64,000 nt of DNA from Silene latifolia (taxonomy: Eukaryota; Streptophyta; Magnoliopsida; Caryophyllales; Caryophyllaceae), in the NCBI RefSeq assembly GCF_048544455.1, contig NC_133532.1, positions 87,623,156 to 87,687,155 on the forward strand, given 5' to 3'. Position 1 is the stretch's first letter, and every line of letters starts with the position of its first letter. The notes beneath the pieces are model-generated. The model had not been told where the DNA came from, ran no database searches, and was given only the letters and a program-made list of their open reading frames with translations. This document shows positions 34,183 through 46,821 of the stretch, piece by piece. The position numbers and the translations under genes were made by a program.

Positions 34183-37017
34183 TCAAGGAGGCATGTTCAA
34201 GGTGTTGTTGATGTTACTTAACACCTTGAAGAAGTAGTCGAAAGCTTGTTCATTATCATGATAAATATCCTCAATAGATCTTTGCACTTGTTGTTCTCCA
34301 TGATGGTCTTGGTTCATAGCATTACCAATGTAGGGATTAAATATCCCTTCGAACTCATCATCCCAAAGACTGCAAACTTTGTCTACTTGATCATTAAAAA
34401 TTTCTTGAGTTGATAGAGACAACTCTCTTTCTTTCTTGTTTTGGCCAATGAGGCCATCCTCTTCACTGGTCATGGGTGAGCTTTTCAAGCTCTCTTTATT
34501 GCTATTCTCTTGCTCTTTTGATGGAGCATCATCAACTTTCTTCTTCCATTGGAGTTCCGACTTCTTCCTATCATCCTTCAGGCTATAGTGATCAACCATA
34601 AAGCATGGTTCATGCAAACGGGGAGCTCTCATGGTCTTGTCAAGATTGAAAGTTATGGTCTCGTCTCCCACTTCTAGAGTAAGTTCTCCGTGCTTCACAT
34701 CTATCACCGCACCCGTGGTGTGCAAGAAAGGTCTACAGAGGATGATCGGAATATTGGAGTCTTCTTCCATGTCAACGATGACAAAGTCCACCGGGATGAA
34801 GAATTTGCCGATTCTCACGGGAACATCTTCCCATATCCCTAACGGTGTCTTCGTCGATCTATCGGCCATTTGAAGTGTGATGTTGGTACATTTAAGCTCT
34901 CTCATCCCTAGCCTTTTACTAACCTAATACGGCATAACACTCACGCTTGCTCCTAGATCACACAAAGCCTTGTTTATCGTGGTGTCGGCAATGGTACACG
35001 GTATTGAGAAGCTTCCCGGGTCTTTAAGTTTCGGAGGTGAACTCCCTTTAAGGATTGCACTACTCACCTTAGTGAAGGCGATAGTTTCAAGCTTCCGGAT
35101 CGACTTCTTTTTCGTAAGGATGTCCTTCATGTACTTTGCATAGGCCGGCACGTGATTGATTAATTCCGTAAAAGGAATCGAGACTTCCAAATTCTTCACA
35201 ATTTTCATAAATTTTCCAAGTTGGTCATCAAACTTAGGCTTAGCTTGACGACATGGGAATGGAAGTCTAATCACAATGGGCTCCTTCTCCTTGGCCTTCT
35301 CTTCACTTTTCTTTGAAACTTCTTCTTTTGTTGGTTCTCCTTCCTTAGAGTTTTGCACAACTTCTTCTTTGTCACTAGCTTCCACAACTTTATCCTCAAC
35401 TTGCTTCTTTGGTCCTTCATACCTCGTACCACTCCTCAAGTGAATGGCACTAACCGTTTCATGTCTTGGGGGATTACTTTGAGGTGGTAATTGCCTCTTT
35501 TGTCTTTGAGAGTTTGAAGATGCTAGTTGGGTCAATTGAGTTTCCAACATTTTTGTGTGGGCTAGGATGTTGTTGATGGTGATGTCCTTTGCTTGGCTAT
35601 ATTTTTGCATTTGAGTGAAAAATTCTTGTTGATTCTTTTGCATTTGGAGGACCGCTTTTTGAACGTCAAAACCTTGGTCATTTTGTTGATTGTATGGAGT
35701 TTGATTTTGGGAACCTTGGTTTTGGTTGAAAAAGGGTCTTTGATTTTTGTTTCTCATGGGAGGTGGGGTGTATGTTGGTTGAGGGTTTTGAACATTTTGG
35801 CTTTTGTATGAGAGATTTGGGTGGAATTTGGTGTTTTCATTGTAATAATTGGAATAAGGGGTACCACTCTTGTATGCTTGAACAGAATTCACTTGTTTAT
35901 TTGTTCCCCTACATTCACTTTGGTCATGTCCCAAAGTTCCACAATTCTCACATATCCCACTTGGGATTGATGAAGATGCTACTATGGCATTAACATGATG
36001 CTTTGGTGATTTTGAGGCTTCTTCAAGTTTAGCCATTGCCTTTTCAAACTTCAAGTTAATGGTATCAATATGAGCGCTAAGTTGAGCACCCAATTGAGTA
36101 ATAGAGTCCACTTCATGCTTTCCTCCTCTAGTAGCCTTGCGAGGTCTACTATATTGTGAGTTATGGACCGCCATTTCCTCAATCTTGTTCCAAGTTTGAT
36201 TATCGTCAACTTCGGTGAACATACCATTTGATCCCATGTTGAGAATGTTTCTTGAGTCTTCATAAAGACCATTCCAAAATTGTTGTACCAAGAACCACTC
36301 GCTAAGTCCATGATGAGGACATGAGCGACAAATTCCTTTGAACCGCTCCCAAGCTTCATACAAAGATTCTTCATCCCTTTGCTTAAAACCCGTAATTTGA
36401 GCTCTTAGCATGTTAGTCTTTTCCGGAGGGTAGAATTTTTTGTAGAAAGTTAGAGCCAACTTCTTCCAAGAGTCAATTCCAAGAGTAGCCTTATCAAGGC
36501 TTTTCAACCATTGTTTTGCGGTGCCAATTAGAGAAAAAGGAAATAAGACCCATCGAATTTGGTCTTGAGTCACACCGGTTTGTGAAATCGCATCACAATA
36601 GTCACAAAAAGTCTCCATGTGAGAGTGAGGGTCTTCACTAGGTATCCCCCCAAATTGGCTTCTTTCGACTAATTGGATAAATGCGGATTTTGCAATAAAA
36701 TTTCCGGTTAAGTGTTGTGGTGTGGGAGTACCATTGGGTAGGTTCTCCTCGGTTGGTACGGAATGTGATGAAAATTTAGGCATTGTGGGTTGATTTTGTG
36801 TTGGATTTTGTGTTGGGTTCTCCTCACCTTCTCTTGCAAAAGGGTTGATGAACTCAATAGTATTTGGTTGAATATCTACAACCTCACCAATACCTCTCAA
36901 AGTACCTCTAACAAGTCTTCTATTGTTTGTCAAAGTCCTTTCAATTTCGTGATCAATGGGTAACAAGTTACCTTGTGATCTTCTAGACATGCAAAATATC
37001 AAACAACTTGAAAACAA
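34183..37017 (-). pseudogene. gag-pro: Element E gag-pro polyprotein, one in-frame stop
   Basis: The frame opens at 37017; the likely initiator is the internal Met of MSRRSQGNLLPIDHEIERT at about 36988. Gag motifs (PFSLIGTAKQWLKSLDKA, LTFYKKFYPPEKTNMLRAQI) lie at about 36550-36350. The zinc knuckle CENCGTLGHDQSEC is at about 35911-35952. A polar QN-rich region follows. The protease core CDLGASVSVMP lies at about 34935-34970, and the reading frame then meets TAG at 34924-34926. It reopens in the same frame with MADRS, ILCRPFLHTTGA (the usual ILGRPF has one change) and an acidic C-terminus to 34183. Apart from that stop the 945-codon region is continuous. Gag and protease would form and mature particles; no RT is encoded. 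Confidence 0.9.
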
Positions 37018-37107
37018 TTAGAACAAACCTTGAGGAGTTTTACTTCCCCAAGGGAAAGAAAGACACGACTAATAACAATCTAAGAAAATCAAATCAAGTT
37101 AACACCG

Positions 37108-37125
37108 TCCCCGGCAACGGCGCCA
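37108..37125 (-). promoter_or_regulatory. Element E primer-binding site (tRNA-Asp, exact)
   Basis: Minus strand TGGCGCCGTTGCCGGGGA is the full 18-base complement of the 3' end of plant tRNA-Asp, 4 bases from the LTR. Confidence 0.95.
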
Positions 37126-37129
37126 TTTT

Positions 37130-38901
37130 TGGTCGGACTCACTTGGAGCGTAATTTTCGGTTACTTGTCGTTAGGACCACCTAGACCAAAACAATATTTA
37201 TAACTTCGCAAACAACACTACTATTAGTAAAGAGGCAAGTAAAGTTCGGATCCCAAGGGACGGGTATTGATGTAGGATTTTCGATTGCAAGTAGCGGTGT
37301 CTAGGGGTGTCATGATTTGGGGTTGAGATGAGAAGATCACTACACTAAATAGCAATAAAAGTAAACAAGCAAGATGATTAAAATGAGATGTAAACAATTA
37401 ATTAAAAGCACTAGGGTGTCATGGGGTCATAGGGGATTCATGGGAATTGATCATACAAACATATTCTCACATTATAAGCAAGCAATTATTGTTGTGATGA
37501 ATCGAGTTGGTTTATATATTACAATCCTAGGAAGGTTTGGGTCCCGGAGCCGAATCGATTAGATTGTACAACACCTACAAGTCGACTTAATCCTCCCTAC
37601 TCAACTATATGCATGGTCTAATGAGACTCGAGTTGGTTTATGTCTTACAAGTCTCATTGAAAAGGTAAGTGATGGGTAAAAAATGCAAGGATTCATAGGC
37701 TCGCATTTCATCAAACATAACATGTGCATAAGTTGAGATCACAACAAGCAAGCAAATAAATTATGAAAACATATTAAATTAAGCATGAATCATCCCCCAT
37801 GTTGGTTTCCCTTAATTACCCATTAACCCTAGTTAAGGAAACTACTCACTCATTATCAAGTTTAACATGTTAACAAGGTTATCAATCACATTAACAAAGC
37901 AAAACATGATGAATACATGAAGATGATTAACAATAATTAAAAAGGGATTAAGAGAATTATACCTACTAATGATTTCAAAATAAAGAAAAGAATAATAGAA
38001 GTACTTGAAAAATGATTGGAAGGTTGTCAATCTCCCAATAATAACCCAAATAATCTTCAATTACCCAAAATAAAAGATGAACAAAAGAGAAATTAAGGAA
38101 ATGAGATTTGTATTAAGACTTGATTAGAAGTTGATTACAAGATTAAGAAGAGATTAGAATGATATAAACTACACTAAAGATTGATAAGAAGAACATCCTT
38201 AATCTAATTAGACTAATGGGGTATTTATAGTGGGGATTAGGTACACAAATTAGGGTTTACTAAGGGCTTAAATGATGATTAAGTCCTTGAGGAATCGCTC
38301 CTCTCAGAAAAGATGCGAGTCTCCTTTTTGCCGGTCTTTCATAAATATGCGCATCTTTCATGGAGGGAAGAAGAAGACGTATGGGGCTGTACGAGAATCC
38401 GGGCTTCCAAGGGGTCGGGACGAGCGGATTCTTGTGTATCTGGACGGGCGTCTTCATGGCTGGACGAGCGGATTGTGGCGTGGTTGGACGGACGTCCCTC
38501 TGGCAAAGACGCTCGGATTCCTGAAGTGTTGGACGGGCGTCTTGCCTGGTTGGACGGGCGGATTGGGTTCCAGCCTTCTTTTCTTCTTTTCTTCTTCCAA
38601 TAATCCTCCGGGATTTAGTCGGGGATGCAAGGATTTCTTCATCATTGCCCCTCTAATATAATATGTACAAAGGCCTTCTAGTCTTGTCTTCTCTTTGATG
38701 CTTGGTCATTAGATTCGATCAATTTAGCTCTATTTTGCCATGAAAATGCAAGGTTTGCACTCCTCTCCTACCAAGGAAACAAAACCTCAAAGAATATGCA
38801 AAACAAAGGACTAAAGATAGTAAATGACCCAAATATGCACTAAAAAGCATAGGAACGAGGCTAATTCGGGGACTAAATATGCTCAAATAATGGTCACATC
38901 A
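37130..38901 (-). repeat. Element E 5' LTR
   Basis: 1772 bp, homologous throughout to 27977-29747, with the same TATAAATA box (38222-38229) and GACGAGCG-type array (about 38418-38565). Confidence 0.94.
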
Positions 38902-38906
38902 GCCGC

Positions 38907-39060
38907 ACTCGGACGAGTACCCCAGATACTCGGCCGAGTGACACCTACTAGGTCGAGTAACACGTTATGACGACAACGTAGCCTCCCTTTGTCTCCCTTA
39001 CTAAGGGCCTCTCATGGTTAATAGGTCGGTCAACAGGTCCCTAACAGGGCGGGTATTACA
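38907..39060 (-). repeat. Element G 5' LTR, second segment
   Basis: This continues the LTR that was interrupted at 27976. It holds three palindromes (ACTCGGACGAGT, ACTCGGCCGAGT, ACTAGGTCGAGT) and ends GCGGGTATTACA at 39060. Without element E the LTR is about 1337 bp. Confidence 0.85.
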
Positions 39061-39180
39061 CACATACCCGTAAAATCAATAAACAGAATTGTAAAGAGAT
39101 AATACCTTACTTGTATTCAATGTCGGGATCATCTGATGGATGTACCAATCTTTGAGACGGCTATATACTCAATTGGTAAC
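39061..39180. other. Unassigned junction between element G and element J
   Basis: 120 bp that do not continue the J polyprotein and do not match the other elements seen here. They mark a truncation of J before its chromodomain. Confidence 0.4.
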
Positions 39181-40257
39181 GCATTGGAGACAATTTCAAA
39201 AGAACCTTGTCCCCAACCTGAAACTCTATGTCACGATGATGTAAATATGCATAACTCTTTTGTCGATCTTGGGCCGCTTTCATCTTTTGTCTGATCAGCT
39301 TAACCTGTTCAACCATCTCCTGTACCATCTGTGGTCCTAAAACCACTACCTCAGCTCTATCATCCCATCAAATCAGACTCCTACACCTCCTCCCATACAA
39401 AGCCTCAAACGGTGCCATACCAATACTCGTGTGATAGCTGTTGTTATAAGAAAACTCATTCAGATCCAATATCTCCTCCCAGCTACCACCAAAATCCATA
39501 ACACAAGCTCGCAGCATATCCTCTAAAGTCTTGATGGTCCTCTATGTCTGGCCATCTGTCGCAGGATGAAATGTAGTACTCAACTTCAAAGTAGTTCCCA
39601 TCATCTCCTGTAACTCTTTCCAAAACCGTGATATGAACCTCGCATCTCTATCTGACACTATATCCTTAGGTACCCCATGCAAACGAAACACATGCTTCCT
39701 ATATGCCAAATCTAACTGTATCTTGGTCCAAGTATCTTTCATCGGCACAAACTGAGATGACTTGGTCAAACGATCAACTATAACCCATATCATGTTATTA
39801 CCCTGTTGACTCCTCGGCAAACCCACTATAAAGTCCATAGAGATGGATTCCCATTTCCACTGAGGTACCTCAAGAGACTGAATCTTACCTTGTGGTCGTC
39901 GCTGCTCTCCCTTAACCCTCTGACATGTCAAACAACGAGCCACAAACTCAGCTACTTCCTTCTTCATCCCAGGCCACCAGAAAGTCTTCTTCAAATCTTT
40001 ATATAGCTTGTCAACACCTGGATGTACCGAATATGGTGTGAAATGAGCCTATGTCATGATCACCTTCTTCAACTCCTCATCACTAGGAACACACCACCTC
40101 CCATCAAACCTCACACTACCATCTGTATGAATGGAAAATCTAGACACCGTCCCTTTCTCTACTCCAGCTCTCCACTCCTCAATCTTAGGATCCAAAGCCT
40201 GTTTCCTGCGAATATCATCATAAAGATCTGGCTCCACTGTCAAGTCCCCTCTAGCAT
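39181..40257 (-). pseudogene. pol: Element J integrase fragment
   Basis: On the minus strand the block begins inside the spacer after RNase H ([19 protein letters not shown]). It continues with the HHCC zinc region ([25 protein letters not shown]) and the integrase catalytic core: SMDFIVGLP holds the first Asp and [16 protein letters not shown] the second, with FHPATDGQT after it. A stop follows at about 39542. A short segment at 39346-39181 (VGDKVLLKLSP) marks the integrase C-terminal domain before truncation. The chromodomain present in H and L is missing. Confidence 0.88.
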
Positions 40258-41610
40258 TGTAACACCCTCATACTCTAAGTGCCTTACCAGGACCACTCAG
40301 GTATAAGAATGCTACCATCTCGGTTACCCGAGGCATGATATTCATAAGACAATAACGAAACAACTTTAAATAACATAACTTTAGTGAAAAGTACAACTGA
40401 AACCAAATCCCAAAATACGGGTACAAGTTCTCAAACCAACTGTCTACTGTATTAACTGAAATGTTATAAAACTAATAAAACTACAGCGGAAGACTTCTAT
40501 CGTCAGACGGTGGCACATCCCAGCTATCCCAGTACTCAACTCAAACCTGCTCAATTACTGCTCACCATCCCCGAATGGATCACCGCAGGTTTACAAAACA
40601 ACAACCGGGGTCAGTACTAATCATACAACTCAATATATCAACAATAAGATAAACAGACAGCTTAACCGTCACACACACACCCCATCACACCAATCCCAAC
40701 AATCTCAATCACCGACTGTCCACTGGACCAGCCCTGCCAGTGGGGGACCGCAGCCGTTCCCACCTAAGCCCCGCTCATCATACCGAACGATAACCCTGTC
40801 TATTAATGTGCACATCCCCTTCCGTGGCGGGTTCCACGAAGGGCGAAACTAGGGCGTGAAGCCACTCCCGCAAGTGACTCCACTCAGCCGAGAACGCATC
40901 TCGAGAACCAGAGACAAACAATCACAATCACAATCACAACCGTCACAACACAATTACTATATCAAACAATCAATCTCAACACATCAACAATCATCCCATT
41001 ATGGGACTAATACTGAGTAGGGAATCCTACCTGGAAAGCACAACTATCAGACGGTCTCTACAGCTGTATCAAAAAGCTTCTTCTACGAAACCTCCTCCTA
41101 TCATACAACATACAAATGCTACCAAATCACAAACTACTCAAAAACCCCCAAATCCCTAGATTAGGGTTTAACCAACTTAAAGGAAAGACAACAAAAAGGG
41201 TACATAGATCTTACCCTCGACGCAAGGATCTCAACGGTATAACAAACGATGAAAACTGACCTTCCAAACTCCGGGATTTGCTAACAATGCGATTAAGATG
41301 ATGAACGTACTTGCTTTCTCTCTTTGACAGTAAATTAGGTTTTGAAAAAGTGTTTAGAATGATGACGGAAAAGGTTATATATCTTAATCGCATAATTAAC
41401 AAAACCCGAGAAAAACTCCCCGTAAACCGGCTACTCGATCGAGTATCTAAGGTACTCGATCGAGTACCCCCTTACTCGATCGAGTATCCTAGTTACTCGA
41501 TCGAGTACCCAACAGGTCAAAAACTATTTTAAAACGCAACTTACCCTTACTCGACAGAGTAAGGCCTACTCGATAGAGTACCCAGAGACTTATAAATACG
41601 GAGTATTACA
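40258..41610 (-). repeat. Element H 3' LTR
   Basis: Minus strand starts TGTAATACTCCGTATTTATA and ends GGGTGTTACA. A TATATAAC box on the minus strand lies at 41374-41381. Four TACTCGATCGAGTA palindromes have centres 41438, 41459, 41479 and 41500 (distances 21, 20, 21). Two variants, ACTCGACAGAGT and ACTCGATAGAGT, lie about 50-85 bp further. Confidence 0.95.
41374..41381 (-). promoter_or_regulatory. Candidate TATA box in the H-type LTR
   Basis: TATATAAC on the minus strand, about 60 bp downstream of the palindrome array in transcription direction; conserved in the other H LTR. Confidence 0.5.
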
Positions 41611-41648
41611 GTCTTCCCTCCTTAAAAAGAACTTCGTCCCCGAAGTTC
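41611..41648 (-). promoter_or_regulatory. Element H polypurine tract and 3' hairpin
   Basis: The minus-strand tract AAGGAGGGAAGAC (41611-41623) directly precedes the 3' LTR. Next to it, 41629-41648 is a perfect inverted repeat: 8-bp arms GAACTTCG/CGAAGTTC around a TCCC loop. The same structure is at 55399-55418 in L and, degraded, at 8024-8042 in F. Similar hairpins before the polypurine tract are common in plant Tekay/Del elements. Confidence 0.8.
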
Positions 41649-41832
41649 AAACAACTACTAAACAAAGGTACTCCCACAACACTTCCGACTCAACAACCAA
41701 AACAAAACTCAACATAAAACATGTTACTAACTCATCTCATCCCGACAAACATACCGACACAACATACAAAAAGGGTATAAAACTCTTAAAAACTCTTCGT
41801 GATCATCTCCTACCCCCCTAAAAGAAACAAGG

Positions 41833-44800
41833 TTACGTCCCCGTAACCATACATACCTGATCAAAACGAAAAGGGTAACGCTCTTTCATAGCTTCCTGTG
41901 GCTCCCATGTAGCTTCCTCAGTCTCGTGGTTAGACCAAAGGATCTTAAGCAAAACTGTCTCACCACTCCTAGTCTTCCTAACCTTTCGGTCAAGAATCTG
42001 CTTAGGCACCTCAAGATATGCTAAGGACTCCTCTAGCTCTAAGTTCTCTGCCTCTAACACATGTGATGGGTCACACTCATACTTCCGCAGCTGCGATACA
42101 TGAAACACATTATGCACTCTCTCTAGCGCAGCTGGTAAAGCCAGACGATATGCAACTTCCCCAACTCGCTCTAAGATCTCATAAGGCCCGATAAACTTCT
42201 GACTTAGCTTGCCTTTCTTCCCAAATCTCATAACCCAACGCATAAGAGACACTTTCAAAAGAACCTTGTCCCCAACCTGAAACTCTATATCCCGGCGATG
42301 TAGATCTACATAACTCTTTTACCTATCCTGAGCTGCTCTCATCCGTTCCCTGATCATCTTAATCTGTTCCACCATCTCATGCACCATCTCTGGTCCTAAA
42401 ACCACTGCCTCAGCACTATCGTCCCAACAAATCGGACTCCTACATCTCCTCCCATACAAAGCCTCAAACGGTGCCATACCAATACTAGTGTGATAGCTGT
42501 TATTGTAAGAAAATTCTATCAAGTTCAACCTCTGTTCCCAGCTACCACCAAAGTCCATCACACAAGCTCGCAACATATCCTCAAGTGTTTTGATTGTTCT
42601 CTCGATCTCAAATCATTTGCGGGATGAAATGTTGTACTCATCTTCAAAGTTGTTCCCAACGATTCCTGCAACTCTTTCCAAAACCTTGATATAAATCTCG
42701 CATCTCTGTCAAACACTATGTCCTTAGGGACTCCATGTAACTTAAGCACGTTCTTTCGATAGGCCATAGCCAATTGTGCTTTAGTCCATGTATCTTTCAT
42801 TGGAACAAAGTGAGCTGACTTGGTCAGTCGATCCACTATTACCCAAATCATGTTGTTACCTTGTTGACTCTTTGGCAAACCCACGATAAAATCCATGGAA
42901 ATGGATTCCCACTTCCACTCAGTGCACCGTTAAAGACCGAATCTTACCTTGTGGTCGTCATTGTTCCCCTTTAACTCTCGGCATGTCAAACAACGGGCCA
43001 CAAACTCAGCTGTCTCTTTCTTCATCCCAGGCCACCGAAACGTATTCTTTAAATCCTTATACAACTTATCTCCACCTGGATGAACTGAATATGGTGTGCA
43101 ATGTGCCTCTGTCATGATAGTCTTTTTCAACTCCTCATCATTAGGAACACACCACCTACCATCAAACCTCAAACTACCGTCTGTATGAATAGAGAATCGA
43201 GACACTGTCCCTTTCTCTACTCCAGCTCTCCACTCCATCATCTTAGGATCCAACGCCTGCTTACCTCGAATGTCATCATAAAACTCAAGCTGCACTGTCA
43301 GATCACCCATGGCATCACCTTTCTGCATCATATGTATCCCAAACCTCGCTCCCTCATCTCTCAGCCGCATCAAAGATAAAGCTGTACACAAAGAATGTAC
43401 ACTCTTCCTACTCAAAGCATCAGCAACTACATGTGCCTTCCCTTCATGGTAGATAATTTCCATGTCATAATCGCCAATCAGTTCCATCCACCTCCTCTGT
43501 CTCATGTTCAACTCCTTTTGAGTGAAGATGTACTTGAGACTCTTGTGATCAGAAAATACCTTAAACATTGCTCCATAAAGGTAATGTCTCCAAATCTTGA
43601 GAGCAAACACCACTACACCCAACTCCAGATCATGAGTAGGGTAGTTCTCCTCATAAGGCTTCAATTGCCTAGAAGCATAGGCAATCATCTTACCGTTCTA
43701 CATCAACACACACCCCAACCCATTCTTTGAGGCATCCGTATAAACCTCAAAGTTCTCAATCCCCTCAGGTAATGCTAAGATAGGAGCGGTGGTCAAACAC
43801 TCCTTTAATGTTTGGAACGCCGTCTCACAACTCTCATCCCAACGAAACCTGTTCTCTTTCCTCATCAACGCTGTCATAGGTCTAGCTATCTTGGAGAAAT
43901 CTTTCACGAACCGTCAGTAGTATCCAGGCTAAACCCAAGAAACTTCGATCTCAAAGAACATTCTTTGGTGCTTCCCACTTTGTCACTGCTTCTATCTTTG
44001 CCGGATCCACAGCTACTCCATCTTTAGAGATCACAAGCCCCAGAAAAGCAACTTTCTCTAACCAGAACTCACACTTAGATAGCTTAGCATATAGCTCATG
44101 CTCCCTCAAAGTCTGCAACACAACCCTTCAGATGCTCCTCATGCTCCTCCTTAATCTTGGAGCAGACTAAGATATCATCGATAAACACCACTACAAACTT
44201 GTCCAAAAACTGTCTAAAGATCCTATTCATCAAATCCATAAACACTGCCGATGCATTAGACAACCAAAACGGCATCACCACGTACTCATAATGGCCATAT
44301 CTCGACGTGAAAGCTGTCTTTGGTATGTCCACCTCTCTAATCTTCACTTGATGGTATCCCGATCTCAAATCAATCTTAGAAAAGACTGATGCACCACTCA
44401 ACTGATAAAACAAGTCATCTATCCTTGGCAAAGGATACTTGTTCTTCACTGTCACTCGGTTCAGCTCTCTATAGTCTATACAGAACCTCAAACTCCCATC
44501 CTTCTTCTTCACAAAAAGAACTGGTGCTCCCCACGGCAATACACTAGGTCTAATGTATCCCTACTCTATCAGATCATCCAACTGTTTCCTAAGCTACTCC
44601 ATCTCCTTAGGACTCATACGGTACAGTGCCTTAGAGATTGGCCCCGTCCCTGGTTTCAACTCTACTGTGAAATCTATCTCTTTTCTCGGCGGCAACCCCG
44701 AAATCTCCTCTGGAAACACATCCTCAAACTCTCCCACCACTGGTATCTGATCAACTGTCGGACCCTCGATCCGGTTATCTCTCACATGGCACAATATCAA

Positions 44801-45309
44801 AGGACATCCCTTCCTCAGATATGACTTTAAGGTAACAGCTGCAACCAACTTAACTTTGGGTTTGACTAGAAACCCACGATAAGACACACTAACGCCCTTA
44901 GGACCTCTTAAAGACACTTTCTTTTGATGACAGTCTATCTTAGCTTTATACTTTCCCAGCCAATCCATCCCAACTATCATCTCAAAACCGTCAAAAGGAA
45001 ACTCTTGCAAGTCTACAGGGAAAAAAACTTGCCCAACTATCATAGGTATATCCCTATATAACCTCCCACAAGATACAGACTCACCCGAAGGTATAAAAAC
45101 TTGCTCACTAACAGACTCATACACCCTCAAATCCAACCGTTTAACATGACTCGAAGATACAAACGATCGAGAAGCCCCGAATCAAACAAGACAAAGGTAT
45201 GAATACCATTAACAAGAAAAATACCGGTGATAACGTGTGCATCATCTTCACCGCTTTCTTCTCCATCATGAACAACTTTCCATCGGTCTTCCGTCCACCT
45301 CCTGGACAA
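41833..45309 (-). pseudogene. pol: Element H pol: protease, RT, RNase H, integrase, chromodomain; many lesions
   Basis: Minus-strand blocks in order: protease around VLFDSG (about 45200); RT ([36 protein letters not shown] at about 44170); RNase H ([35 protein letters not shown]); integrase zinc region ([20 protein letters not shown]); integrase core ([24 protein letters not shown]); and a chromodomain (LLKILWSNHETEEATWEP) ending VCMVTGT at 41833. Frame breaks or stops fall near 45170, 44591, 44566, 44095, 43690, 42900, 42576 and 42318. Several breaks coincide with CTG/CAG positions where the relatives read differently. The chromodomain would tether integrase to modified histones. Confidence 0.9.
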
Positions 45310-46421
45310 GATCTTGGTGACGTGGTCGGCTTAGCACCCGACCCTTGATTGTTGTTGTTGTTCGTTGGTGGTTTCTGATAAGAATTACCGCCGTTGCGGT
45401 TGCCTCCACTCTGGTAGCTCTGACTTCCCCGGTTTGACCACGACCCAGCCGGTCTATTGCTCGCGTAGCTTTGTGCAGGTCTCTGGAAAGTTCCCGGTGC
45501 TCTTGTGCACTCGTGTCTCTTGTGGCCTACACCACCACAACTGAAGCAGGTCGTTCCCCAACTACTACTACCACCTCCACGGCCACGCCTAAAGGAAGCC
45601 CAAAGATCAACCACGACCCCGGAAGAAAACCCTCTAGACTGATTATGGTTGCCTTTCTTGTGACTAGATTGGCCACCACCCTCGCTTTCAGACTTCCTTT
45701 TCTCACCACCTAACCTCTCCTGAGCCATCTCCACCAACCTCTCAGCTCTCCCAGCCCTCTCATAAGCTTCCTTAACATCAGTAAGGACTCCCACGGGTAA
45801 CTTATCCATAATCTTAGGGGTCAACCCCCTCTCAAACCTCAGCGCCAGATTCTCCTCGCTCAAACCCATATCCTCAGCATACCTAGACTTGTCATTGAAC
45901 TGCCTGTAGTACTCGGCCACAGACATATCAGCGGTCATCTTAAACCCATCAAACTCCTCTCTCAACTTACTCCTCACATGCTCCGGTACAAATTCCTTCC
46001 TCATAGCCTTACGAAACTCTTCCCAAAGTATAGCAGATAAACCTTGGTTCGCATATAACTCCTTAGCACTCACTTTCACCGTATCCCACCACTTGCCAGC
46101 TGCCTCCCTCAGATAGAATGCAGCCTGTTCCACTCTCATCTCATCAGGACAGTGAGCCAAATCTAATATGTTCTCCATCTCTCTAAGCCAGCTATCAAGA
46201 AGGTTAGGCTCCCCAACCCCCTTGTACTCTTTCGGGTAAAACCTCGCTATATAAAGGCTGATTTTAGAGTGATCAACCTCTTTCTCCTTATCATTATCCT
46301 TATCTTTCCCCACAGCCTTTAAAGCCTCAGTAAGAGCATCCTGATGCTCCAACATCTTAATGATGTAATCTATGTTCATAAGCTCAGCTCTCGCATACAA
46401 CGCATTCTTCTTGGGCGGCAT
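45141..46421 (-). CDS. gag: Element H gag (426 codons, frameshifted at its end)
   Basis: The start is MPPKKNALYARAELM at 46421. The Gag domain contains ISLYIARFYPKEYKGVGEP, FYLREAAGKWWDTVK, VAEYYRQFNDKSRY, LALRFERGLTPKI and AYERAGRAERLVEMAQE. The zinc knuckle CFSCGGVGHKRHEC (C-X2-C-X4-H-X4-C) lies at about 45510-45552, followed by a glycine/asparagine/serine-rich tail. In J and L the frame runs on through GKLFMMEKK into protease, so gag and pol form a single reading frame in this family. In H the frame shifts near 45230 and the last 30 or so residues are not native. It would form the particle and package element RNA. Confidence 0.9.
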   Translation of the reverse strand: MPPKKNALYARAELMNIDYIIKMLEHQDALTEALKAVGKDKDNDKEKEVDHSKISLYIARFYPKEYKGVGEPNLLDSWLREMENILDLAHCPDEMRVEQAAFYLREAAGKWWDTVKVSAKELYANQGLSAILWEEFRKAMRKEFVPEHVRSKLREEFDGFKMTADMSVAEYYRQFNDKSRYAEDMGLSEENLALRFERGLTPKIMDKLPVGVLTDVKEAYERAGRAERLVEMAQERLGGEKRKSESEGGGQSSHKKGNHNQSRGFSSGVVVDLWASFRRGRGGGSSSWGTTCFSCGGVGHKRHECTRAPGTFQRPAQSYASNRPAGSWSNRGSQSYQSGGNRNGGNSYQKPPTNNNNNQGSGAKPTTSPRSCPGGGRKTDGKLFMMEKKAVKMMHTLSPVFFLLMVFIPLSCLIRGFSIVCIFESC

Positions 46422-46499
46422 CTTGAAACCATATCAGAAAAAGGGGTGGATATAAACATACGCGCCAAAACCTCAAAACACGAAAATAAGCTGCCCAGA

Positions 46500-46812
46500 C
46501 CCTACTCGATCGAGTGCCTAAACCTACTCGATCGAGTGACATGCTACTCGATCGAGTGCCCACTATACTCGATCGAGTGCCCCGACTTCAGACTCAAAAC
46601 AGACCTTCTGATCTCTAACATACTCGACCGAGTAGCTAGGCTACTAGATCGAGTGACCCCCTACTCGATCGAGTGCCCGACGTACTCGATCGAGTGCCCG
46701 AGGTACTCGATCGAGTGCCCGAGGTACTCGATCAAGTGCCCAAAAACACGATTCTGGACTCAAAATCGTCAAAAACCCACCCGATCAAGTCAGTCCCACT
46801 CGATCGAGTCAT
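46500..46812. repeat. ACTCGATCGAGT array in the element H leader
   Basis: Centres fall at 46509, 46531, 46551 and 46572 (22, 20, 21), then at 46627, 46648, 46668, 46689, 46710 and 46731 (21, 20, 21, 21, 21), with one more perfect unit near 46802. Spacer sequences vary, except for three adjacent units with the spacer GCCCGAGG or GCCCGACG. Confidence 0.95.
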
Positions 46813-46821
46813 GCTAACTCG

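Larger units (their letters stand above)
27977..38901 (-). mobile_element. Element E: complete Athila-type element with Gag-protease and an ORF1-like gene, no pol
   Basis: 10925 bp with TG...CA ends and GCCGC duplications at 27972-27976 and 38902-38906. The LTRs are 1771 and 1772 bp and differ by a few percent where compared. Minus-strand order: 5' LTR, exact tRNA-Asp primer site, gag-pro (37017-34183), a GACGAGCG motif array (33479-33840), ORF1-like gene (33135-31628), non-coding DNA, polypurine tract, 3' LTR. No RT, RNase H or integrase is encoded, so the element is non-autonomous. It sits inside the palindrome array of the element G LTR. Confidence 0.94.

Noticed and set aside
46500..46812. 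Regularly spaced palindromic repeats resembling a CRISPR array
   Set aside because: Repeats are only 12-14 bp with 6-9 bp spacers, lie in a plant retrotransposon leader, and have no cas genes nearby.
46344..46817. Open frames encoding repeated YSIEC / LDRV peptides
   Set aside because: They are the translation of the palindrome array in non-gag strands and have no gene context; similar frames at 41311-41532, 48347-48568, 51926-52516 and 55132-55332 have the same origin.
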